Shown: positions 55,051-64,000 of the stretch, one piece after another
How the letters are laid out: every line of letters begins with the position of its first letter
Position numbering within the stretch: position 1 is the first letter of the stretch
Source: Naegleria lovaniensis
Taxonomy: Eukaryota > Heterolobosea > Eutetramitea > Acrasida > Naegleriidae
Length of the DNA: 64,000 nt
Reading direction: 5' to 3'
Assembly (NCBI RefSeq): GCF_003324165.1
Contig: NW_025407839.1
Location: 186,001-250,000, forward strand
Translations under genes and position numbers: made by a program
The notes under the pieces: generated by a model
The model's input: only the letters and a program-made list of their open reading frames with translations
Database searches by the model: none
What the model was told of the DNA's origin: nothing

Positions 55051-56178
55051 TTATTTATTAGTAATCGTTTTCACTAGTTTTGTGACCATCACGATGTCAC
55101 AAAATCGAGGTAAGCTGCCATTACAATGCTTTGTTAAATGTAAATGAATAAAGTTGGGTGACAGAGAGTCAGAAATATAAGGAGTCTCAGGTTGTACATC
55201 GTTAAAAATTCGTCTCTTCAACTGTTTTGAATCCACAGGAGAAACTAAATTCGCAATGTGATACTCAAATGCCCATTTTCTACTCGTCTTGCTATTATAG
55301 ATTTGGAAATATTCAGAAATGATTGAATTAATGATAATTCGTTGTTGACAGTCATTTTCGACGTGTGCCAGTTCTTTTCGAACGACGGTATTAAGCTGTC
55401 TATTATAAGCAATGCTCCCGTTCCGCAATTTGTTGACCAAAATATCCACCTTTGACAATACTAAAACAATTCTTTTGCCACATGTCCACTTGTTGTCACA
55501 AAGCATAGCATAATATGCAAGACTCTCGTCGAACCAATAGGGGTCAGTGAAATCCGTTAACGATGCAACCACAACAAAACAATGAACTTTTTCAAAGCAA
55601 TGTATCCACCTTCTCCTTTGATATCTGTCACCTCCCAATTCCAACGTGATATATTGCAAATTGTTATGTATGATCTTGATTTCACTAACGCCACATGTGG
55701 GCCTACCAATATATAGATAAGGATTACATGGCATTTCACGTTGTGTAATCTTTTGAGCAAAAAGTTCGATATTTGTATGTGGAATCCAACGGTCACTAAT
55801 GTTAGTAAAAATCAATTCTCTCATGTTTGGATTTTTCCATAGCCAAATAAATAAAGTTCGAAGATCAATGTTGCCATCTGTGATGTCACTTGATCTGTTC
55901 ATTAATAAATGTTTCATGTTTGAATGGATGACATCTTCAGGTACATTGATCAGCATGCTTGACAAGTCATCGAAGGAGAGCTTCAAAAAGTGATGTCAAA
56001 GGTGTTGCAAACTCTCTTCCACAGCTTTTGAAAAATCTTGATCCGAAAATTGATCTTGAAACGACTTCACAAGTGTTGATTTTCCGTCGCGCCTTGATCC
56101 CAATAACACAATTTTTCGGAAGGGTTCTTCGATTTCATCTTCAGCAGGTGGAGGTGCTTTACTTTTTCGTTGGCCCAT
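55051..56178 (-). CDS. Divergent heterotrimeric G-protein alpha subunit (in-frame TGA)
   Basis: The start MGQRKSK has a myristoylation-type Gly2. The P-loop is GSRRDGKST where G-alpha normally has GAGESGKST. Switch I keeps R-P-T-x-G. Switch II reads LELGGDRYQRRRWIHCFE against the usual DVGGQRSERKKWIHCFE, so the catalytic Gln is Asp. The guanine motif NKKD is SKVD. The DESLAYYAMLCDNKW helix is well conserved. An in-frame TGA at 55996-55998 interrupts the helical domain after ESLQHL; the same frame continues LKLSFDDLSS to TAA at 55051-55053. Sequence error, a very short intron or a real stop are all possible. GTP hydrolysis is probably impaired (inference). Confidence 0.75.
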
Positions 56179-56278
56179 TTTTTCTTCTTAGTTCAAGTTA
56201 TCTCTTTCATGACATACAATATGATCATCTCGAAACTAACAAATGTATTTACTACTACTTTGCGACATGTCAGAATAT

Positions 56279-57061
56279 CTATTCTGAAGGCATGCCTTTC
56301 TCGAGTAAGAACTGAACGGCAATCAGCACAGCAGGCGGTAAATAAACATGTGCAATACTTCTCTTTTCTGGGTGTTTGGTATGAGGATGAGTTGTGGAGG
56401 TGTTGAAAAATATATTTTGCCACGCCAAACGTGCAAATAAGCTCAAGCATAGATATGCCATAGCAATGAGAAAGGTATGCTTCTTTGAGATGATGAGTTT
56501 ACAAATAACATATGACGAGAGGAGGGCAATGGTAGAACCATAAATACATTGTCTTGAATTGTAAATTCATCGTTGACTGATCGTTAGCAGCTGATGACAG
56601 TAAGTTACTTGTACCTACCTTAATGAATGATATCCAAAAATTAGCGTGTCCAACATTACTGAAACTCCAAAAACTAAAGAGACTGAATAGAAAATCCAAA
56701 ACTTTTTGTCTCTCCACCCAACCATTGCACAACCATAATATGTCGTTATTAATGAATAAAGTACAAAATTGTAATGTCCAGAAACAGAATTTGGATGAAT
56801 ATTGCAACTGTGATCAGAAATCCAAATTTTCAAAAACACCACTAGGGCATGAGAGCAAAAATACCATGAGCTTAATTGAATGATCATTCTTAAAGCTTGT
56901 TTCCAATTTTTACAAATAAATATTGGCGAGTATTGTCTAGCAAATGAAAAGAGAAGCATTGCTATAATTCCTAGCAGTGTTAACGTGGTGTATGTGGGAA
57001 AAAGAAAATACTTTTTGAGAGTAATAGCTATGTGAACTTGTGATTTGTCAAATCTGTCCAT
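56279..57061 (-). CDS. FIT-like (fat storage-inducing) membrane protein
   Basis: Two exons (57061-56619, 56552-56279; 66-nt intron) give 238 residues with agreeing phase. At least five hydrophobic helices are present. The family's two histidine motifs appear in order: NSVSGHYNF (about residue 95) and IFGYHSLRQ (about 146), the latter crossing the splice. These match the SGHxF and YHT catalytic histidines of FIT2, an ER acyl-CoA diphosphatase that supports lipid-droplet budding. The last 90 residues contain another membrane pair and a lumenal-type loop. The assignment rests on these motifs and topology, so it is probable and not certain. Confidence 0.72.
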
Positions 57062-58064
57062 AAAACATTATCAAGTAGATCATCTCCGTAGTTTGTGAAT
57101 AATAATAATCTTTTAAAAAAGAATTAGAGAGAATGATGGCTTCAAATAGTTGGTAACCTACATGGTTAATACACCAAAGACACCAGTGATTGGAAGTAAA
57201 ATATTATTTAGAAAATTGAAAATGTATGAATTTGCAGAATTTGATGATGATCGTTCCGATACATCAATATCAATGGTATTACTTGACTCTGTCATCCACG
57301 ATGGTGTTGATGCTAACATGATGTCATTAAAATAAATTAAATTTTATCAATAATTCGACGTTTAACATCATTTCAATCAGTACATCATTCAACTATTTTC
57401 CATTTTAAAAACCTACAAGATAATTGTCTTAAAATTTTACTATGTCGGAAGTTATGGGAAGAAATCATAGGATCAAACTATTGTGATTCCAATTCCAAAT
57501 CAAACGGTGTGTAAATTAACTGAGCCTACAATCAATCCGAAAATTAGAAATATAAAAATTCACTGTGATTGCTGCTCGATAAAAAGGCTTTGCTTTTGGC
57601 TTATTTTTTTCAAATTAAACCTAATGACGACGATCCGTTCTTTAGTATTTCCATGACAATCCCAAGAGATCCCAAAGCAACTCACAGATCTTTCCACAAG
57701 AGCTTTAAAAAGGATGTGTCTGTTTGATGAAGGACAAGAGAGAAATTATCTCCTGCTTTTTTTTGGCCGTAGATGGTTTATGACCACTCTCTTAAAAAAT
57801 TGAAACAACAGCGAATCCTTTTTGACCGCAAACGAGGTGATTAAAACTACGGTTACGTTCCCTCCGAATTAAAACTTTGGTCAAGAAGAAATTCACCGTA
57901 TCATTTCTTTCTAATCTGTTGTTCAACAGATACTCTGCAGTCCGAGAGGTCTGAAAGACAAGTTTTTGCTGACTACTCTCACCAACGCACAACAATAATT
58001 TTACCCATTCAATTCCTTCCTCATCCTTCTTCCTTAAATTTATTTATTTTTCCATTATTTAGAT
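57062..58064. other. Divergent intergenic region, no gene identified
   Basis: The kilobase between the FIT-like and small acylated-protein starts is AT-rich. A 61-codon plus-strand frame at 57150-57335 and a 67-codon minus-strand frame at 57792-57995 lack good starts or recognisable content, so I leave them out. Promoters for both neighbours must lie here. Confidence 0.4.
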
Positions 58065-58669
58065 ATGGGTATCTGTGCATCAAACATTCGGACAACAACG
58101 CTGGAACCAGCCTCAGCAGACGATGGAAAAACTAAAAAGCTCTATGTTTCGTCGCCAAAAACGATACAACATCCTATCGAAAAACAACCATAGAAAAATC
58201 TAGGACGGATACAACAAAATATGATGACACTAAGGCCCAAGGCGACACAAAAGTTAATAGAACAACGACAAAAGACAACCTAACGGATCCTAGCAATCCA
58301 AATTTTAATAGTACTTCCAAAACAGCGGACGATAGCAAAGCTCAAAAGAAAACAGCAATCCCAACAACAAATACGAATAATCAAGCCTCACCATCGCCAA
58401 ATGGCGATTTCAAAATATCATTTTCGGAACAAGGAGACAAATATCTAAGTGTTCAAAAGTGGTTGAATGATGTTGTCTTAAACGAACAATCGCCCAATCC
58501 CATTCTGCCGATTGGTGGAGTCTTTGTACATAATATGCCGCCAGAGGAAAAGCATTCTCTGACATCCCAAGCCAACCACAAAGGTGAAGACGACGAAACT
58601 AGTTCAATTTCTACCCTTAAACGGCACAGCAGCATGTTACCGTCGACAAAACACTATGAAATTTCATAG
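58065..58669 (+). CDS. Putative N-acylated signalling or scaffold protein (frame break)
   Basis: The start MGICASNIRTTT has Gly2, Cys4 and Ser6, a typical myristoylation plus palmitoylation signal for plasma-membrane attachment. The first frame stops after 42 codons. One A missing from the run at 58180-58184 continues it (IEKTTIEKSRTDTTKYDD) to TAG at 58667-58669, 201 residues in all. The middle is Thr/Asn/Lys-rich and disordered. A short ordered block follows at about 125-165: FKISFSEQGDKYLSVQKWLN and NPILPIGGVFVHNMPPEEK. No family is recognised. It converges on the HUWE1 N-terminal gene, 83 bp away. Confidence 0.6.
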
Positions 58670-58752
58670 TAATAAAATTGTGGTAGATACAGAAATTTAT
58701 TCAAGGTCCTGTTTTAGTGATGGTTTTTGAAAGAATTTGCTGTAATTGTTCT

Positions 58753-61700
58753 TTAGTCATCATCGCGGTCATCATCGTCATATCGTCTCAATCTTGATGT
58801 GAAGGCTTCCCCTGGAACCATATACCTACTTGCTCTTTCTTCATTCAAAGTTCGAACTTGTGTCAATTCAAGGGAGTTGATTTGAGTTGTCTCCACATCT
58901 TTTCTCTTTGAAGATCCAGTTGCCTTAAGACAAATATCGATTGTGGTTAACAAATAATTTACAGTAGAAGATGCTGATGGATGGTCCAAGGATAATTTGT
59001 TGGAGCAATGAGACAATATGCTGAGAACGTCATACTTCTCGAGAAGCAAAGCAATGTTGGCCAGTTGTGATGTTTGAGTCTTGACAAGTCGGCTTAAAAA
59101 ATCACAAACCCCTTTCAATACAGGGAAATCCATTTCCGAGATTGAATTCAGCACATTGACCATTTCGAGGAACACAACGTGTGGTTTCTTGGCACAAATT
59201 TCAGTTATTAAATTATTGGCTTGTACTGTAGATGGAAGTAAATTGGTGAAAGCAAAATACAGGAACTTGTTCTCTCCGTTCATGGACGAGTAAAGTTTTT
59301 CATGCTCAAATTGTAGAACTGTGTCAAAGCAATCATAGGTGGCCATTATTTGAGTAAAGATTGAAACCAATTCACCTCTAGTTAAAGCAGGCACAGGGAT
59401 GGGGGTAGTGGATGCAGAATATTTGCGATCGTCTTCTGAATTTATCAATTGGTTCAGTAGCAGTGCCATAATAGCATTGGGAGTGCTCTCATCTCTGATT
59501 AGTGTGCTAGATGACGACGAGGCTACAGGCGTAGTTTGTTGTTCTTCCTTCTTCTTTTCTTCATTCACACTTGATTCATCTTGCGCTTCTTTTTCCTTTG
59601 GTGGCTCTTTGAGCTCAATATTTCTAGATCCTGAACGAATTTTGAAATTTTCTTTTACAACCTCGAAAAATATGGCAGGATTTTTCTCAATTAATGAAGA
59701 TACCTCTGTCAAAAATGATTGGACTGTTACTGTTCTCAACGATGAAAGCATGTTAAACTTGGATTTGAGCTTATATTTGAATGCCATTCTGAGATTTCCT
59801 TCATCGTTGCAAATAATGTTTTCGAGTATGTCGACAGTATAATCAGCAATTTTGAAACCTTTGGAAGCACCTGCATCATTCGAAACTTTGAGCGAGCAAA
59901 TTTTCTCAACAATATTCAGCTTCAGTAATCTTGTTGCAACGTCTCTACTCTTGCTTGATAAGTTTGAAAGCACGTTCATAACAGGTCCTAATATTGCTAC
60001 AGAATGATATTCTTCTTTCTCAAAGACAGCTAAACAAATATCCAACAACTTGTTGTACTCTTCTTCAACAAGGCTAAAAACTTGTAATTGTTGAACAAGA
60101 CTCTCTGTTGTGATCTTCTCTTTTTTGGTCGAGAAAATATCATTTAGCTTTTTCTGTTGCGTTATTGCAATAAAAAGAGTAAATAAGGATATCAGAGTTT
60201 CCTTAACTTGAGGCTCTTTTGGATCAAGCTTGAGCTGTACTTCTCCAATTTTAAGCAGAAGTCCCATGAACTCATTCTTTTTCGACAATATCAAGTTTTT
60301 AAAATCTTCACTGTACTCCAAAGATGATCTCATGACGCCAAGAGTACTGGGCTTTGATTTTTCTTCTGTAATGTCTGAATTTAGTTTCTCCATTAAAAGA
60401 TTGACAAAAGTGTCTTTGAGCGCTTCATTCTTTTGAATGCAAAGGCTCAGAACATCAACACATGCAAAACCAATGTCTGGAATAAATAGCTTTGAAAGCA
60501 GCCAGTTACTTGACTCCTCCTCCAAGGTGACAACTGAATCCTTCGCTGGCTCTTCATCTTCCATTCCAGATTCGAGCATTGACAATTTGATGGCCTTACT
60601 AATTTCATCTTCTTCTTCCAATTCTTCTTCTTGCTCAGATACTTCTTGAGGATTATTGAATATCCATTCCATGGCTACCATGAGCTCATTGTTGGCTTTT
60701 CTAAGGGCTACACGGCATTGTTTTTCTGGAAAGCCCATTTCCACGAGTTGTTGTACCAAAGACTCATTTTCTGTCACACTCTCAGCTTTTTCTTTGGCAG
60801 TGGTAGTAGGGGTTTTAGAAGATTCAACTCCTTTGATGATTTGACCAATGACATTAATCATACCTTTGAGGAATGTGCTGGGAGATTTGTCAATGTTAGA
60901 GTGTTTCCAAAACTTTAGAATACAAGTCGCTACATTCTGTTGAGTCTTTTTGAGTAGGTCGGATATGTCAAATGAGGTGGCTGCACATACACCTCGAGTG
61001 ATAGGGGATGTGGAAATGTATGAATGTGAGGTTATTCTCAACAAGAACTTTGTTGTGTTAGTCAAAAAACTTTGAGAAATAAATTCATCACTTAGTGTAT
61101 ACTCAATAGTTTTGATTAAATCGTTCACAGATGGAGCTTGGTCATATGAAATATTTTGATCAAGAGCAAGCTGTACCATGTTGGAGTAATGGTCTAGCAT
61201 GATACCCAATGTTTTGGTTTCAACTAATGAGCTAAGAATGAGACTGTTCAAGTTTCTATATCTCTCTTTGATCATGATAGCTGAGATATTTTCAAAAATA
61301 CTTTGCAATAACGTAGTCCTGTCTTGCCATGTTCCATTAAATGTTCCAAATTCTTCAAGTGCTACTCCAAAATTGGTGGTTAATATCGAAGCAAGCTTTT
61401 TTGCTTCAGTTACAGCAATGACAGAGGGACTTTTCACAATGTCGAAAATGGCTGTTTGCATTGTTTCGTGCAAGGTAGTAACGAGCTTTAAATAATTGGA
61501 TATAGTTGAGGTAATAAAGGTTCTATGGGCACGAGCTTTAGCATCTTCGGAACTTTCCTCAATCATAGGAGTTTTTGCTTCACTGCTAACAGATTCTGCT
61601 GACTTATCATCACTCTTGGCTGATAATTTCTTTTGAACAACAAGTCGATCTGAAATTCTTTGAGTTCGTTGTGAAGTAAAGTAATTTCTAAGCTTTGCTT

Positions 61701-64000
61701 CTATCTTTGCCAATGGAACAAGAATTTCTTTACCTTTAGTGTTCCAAGTGTTAAGGAACAGCTCATCTGGATCTTTAAATACGTTGATCATAATAGGTAA
61801 AATCTTGGAAATACAAAACACTGCTCTCAAATGAGAAAATTCTTCGATTTTCACGTCATCTTTGAGTATTTGCAATTTCTGAATAAGAAGATCTGTAAAT
61901 GTATCGAGAACTTGAGAATTTTTGGATTTTGCTATCACTTGGAAGGGAGTGGATATTCTTGAGAAATCAATAGCTTTTTCTGGGTGTGGGATTAGAGTTC
62001 GGTCTAAAATGTTTGTAAGAACTGGTAGGCCTCCTTTTTCTAAGAATAGAGTTGTGTTTTCTTTGTCTGTCAGGACCTGGGCTACAAATGCCAAAAAGTT
62101 GATTCCTAGACTAATCAAGTTCGTTCCTGCATCTGTCAATTGTTCAATCTCACCGACTTTCTCGTCTTCAATGTTGGAAAGCAAAGATTTTCCGACAGAG
62201 ACAATGGCGTTAATGTTACATTCGCGAGTAGATGTATACGACTTGATAAAATCAAGAAGACCTTTTCCAATAGTAGCTGAATATTCCTTAGAAAGAATGC
62301 TTCCATACTTTTCTTTCGAGAATAGCTGAAGGAATTGAGGAATAATATTCTCTTTCTCAATTATTTCTAAGCATTCAGTATTTAAACAAATCTCTGAAAG
62401 GAACGGAACAACAGCAATGAGAAGCTTCGAGTAGGGAGCAACTTCATTCTTTATCAAGAGTAAAGCCTTTTCAACTGCTCCGCTGTTTCTAATAGCTGGA
62501 ATTTGAGTTGGTTCTCTACTAGCGAGTCTAGTAAGTAAAGAAATTACGTTATACAGCACAGAAGGACCAAACCATAGATGATTCTCCAAAATTTGATTCA
62601 GCTCAGTAATGTGTTGTGCCTCAAATAGTTCAGAAATGTTCAAGTCATTGTGATGAGAGCAAAGGATGTCGAAAATTCGTAAACATGCAGAAAGTGTTGG
62701 AACTTGGAAAACGTTTAGGAGTTCATAAATTGCAAAATTAGAAACATCAATTGGCTTTCGTTCAGGATGCTTCTCTTCTACTTCTCTTATTTTTGGTACA
62801 GCAATCGCAATTAGATCGGAGAATACCTTGAGTGTATCGGTCAGAATAATTGGTAATGATGAGAACCTTTGCTTTGGATCAGTAAACAGTTCTACCATAC
62901 ATATTGCTTTCATGACTACAAAGTCAGACTTGGCTTGAAGCAAGTTAATGATATCAGAAGTCAAACCAGTTTCGTGAAGGGCTTGGGTTCCAACAGGCAA
63001 TCTTGCTAATGTTACTAGCAAATCAAGAGCAGCGGTTAAATAGGTTCTGTCATCAAGAATGTCTTCTTGGTGTTGCTCAGAGTCATGAAGAAACTTCTTT
63101 GTAATTTTACCCAACAATCTTTGAACAAGGCCATTGTATGTAGATGATCCATGGGTGATTAATGATTGAATGGTCAATGCTTGATATTTAGACTTGTGTA
63201 GAATCAAAAACGCAGAAAAAAGATCATACGAGGCAATGGCAATTTCTTTTGGTAGCTTCAAAACGCCAGATTCATCCTTTTCAAAGCATGTTGTCAGTTC
63301 TTTAACGATATCCATGTTCTTCTCAGAAATGTCTACTGTGACCGCAAGAGCCATCAAACGGCATACTAGAGCCTTTTTTCTTGTTTCCGAATTGTAGAAT
63401 GCATACGCCAAACGAATATTTGTCCACAATTCGAACTTTCTTGGTGGTAATAATTTACCTGCACTGGAACCCTCTTTCTTCATGAGATCATTGAACAGAC
63501 TCAATGCATCTGGAGCGGTTTTTTTCACATCCATTATTGTTATCTGTTCAACAAAATCTGCCGATTGATGTTGTTTACCTTGTTCTAAATATTCTTGAAA
63601 AATACTAAAGTTAAGGGTTGTTCCTGCCTGCATCACATCACTTGGTAGATTTTCCTCATAACAATATTGAACAGTGTTTTCTCCATAGCCTTTGGTGAAA
63701 ATTGTGAGCTTCCTTGCCAGTTCCATAGAAAGAAATTCTCTATCACTAAGGGCACTTCGCTTCTTGAAGTGTGTATGGACAATTTTAAGAGACAAGTAAA
63801 TAATATCTAAATTCTCAGAGTTGAGCAGAGAAGCTATCCGCTATTGGAAATTTGATGTAAAACCATTTTTAGGATAGCGTTGAAAATGTACTTACATCTA
63901 ACGAATGATAGGAAATAATACCAACTTTACACTGAGAGAGAATGATGTTGGTGAATTCCAAAATAGAAATAATCAAATCCACGTTCGGAGTCTTTTGAGA
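58753..64000 (-). CDS. HUWE1: HUWE1-type protein, N-terminal half as a separate gene (5' end outside window)
   Basis: Exons 64000-63896 (partial) and 63840-58753 flank a 55-nt intron. The visible protein has about 1730 residues. The left part is the HUWE1/Tom1 armadillo-like region (DUF908/DUF913): RKKALVCRLMALAVTVDI, then LARLPVGTQALHETGLTSDI and IPAIRNSGAVEKAL. A UBA domain near residue 1060 reads LVQQLVEMGFPEKQCRVALR and EWIFNNPQE. A UIM-like helix, DEISKAIKLSMLES, comes next. Helical repeats follow up to the acidic end RYDDDDRDDD. There is no HECT domain here; it sits in the gene at 25982-31008. This half could recruit ubiquitinated substrates or partner with the HECT half, which is inference. 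Confidence 0.9.

Noticed and set aside
55980-56030. A 42-nt intron to remove the TGA in the G-alpha gene
   Set aside because: The donor would be GTGGAAG and the intron shorter than any other in the window. It is possible but not supported.
57150-57335. Small plus-strand frame of 61 codons
   Set aside because: There is no ATG at the frame start, no recognisable sequence and no partner exon with matching splice sites.
1-64000. tRNA genes, CRISPR arrays and retrovirus-like elements
   Set aside because: I saw no B-box-bearing cloverleaf, no regular spacer arrays and no reverse transcriptase, integrase or capsid motifs.

Overview
The window looks like nuclear DNA from a heterolobosean amoeboflagellate, most likely a Naegleria species. 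It is AT-rich and gene-dense, with short GT-AG introns (about 55-315 nt). The proteins carry many Q/N/S/H tracts. It combines a divergent, intron-bearing alpha-tubulin of the Naegleria mitotic type with flagellar genes (ARL3, DNAAF1). The species is not resolved.

Layout. 0-9.8 kb: a partial unknown gene, a CH plus formin-type GBD/FH3 protein, ARL3, a putatively myristoylated protein, a small membrane protein, a six-exon copine, SEC61 gamma, and two identical 5S rRNA genes in opposite orientation. 10-25.7 kb: a long run of minus-strand genes (tropomodulin-like LRR protein, condensin subunit CAP-H, a multi-pass membrane protein, an unknown protein, an F-box-like protein, an ACSF3-like acyl-CoA synthetase, a probable GPI-anchored protein). 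26-31 kb: the C-terminal half of a HUWE1-type HECT ubiquitin ligase. 31.5-34.4 kb: a gene whose last third has the DDE, CxxC and paired-His pattern of the RAG1/Transib transposase core. 34.4-43 kb: small unknown genes, a J-protein, the divergent alpha-tubulin and a Zn2Cys6 regulator. 43-53 kb: DNAAF1, a protein rich in KEN boxes and TP sites, an unknown protein, a RING-H2 ligase, a histone-fold protein and a membrane metallophosphoesterase. 54-64 kb: a ProX/YbaK editing-domain protein, a divergent G-alpha, a FIT-like membrane protein, a small acylated protein, and the N-terminal half of HUWE1, which runs off the right edge.

Two patterns stand out. First, the two HUWE1 halves lie on the same strand in the original order, separated by about 27.7 kb of unrelated genes. 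Second, at least 17 reading-frame breaks in 13 otherwise well-conserved genes each need exactly one added base, usually in a homopolymer. Once corrected, splice phases and lengths fit. This points to consensus deletion errors in the assembly rather than pseudogenes.

The most interesting gene is the RAG1-core-like protein at 31.5-34.4 kb. It shows no visible terminal repeats and abuts a neighbour by 2 bp. All family assignments come from reading the sequence alone; no database search was run.
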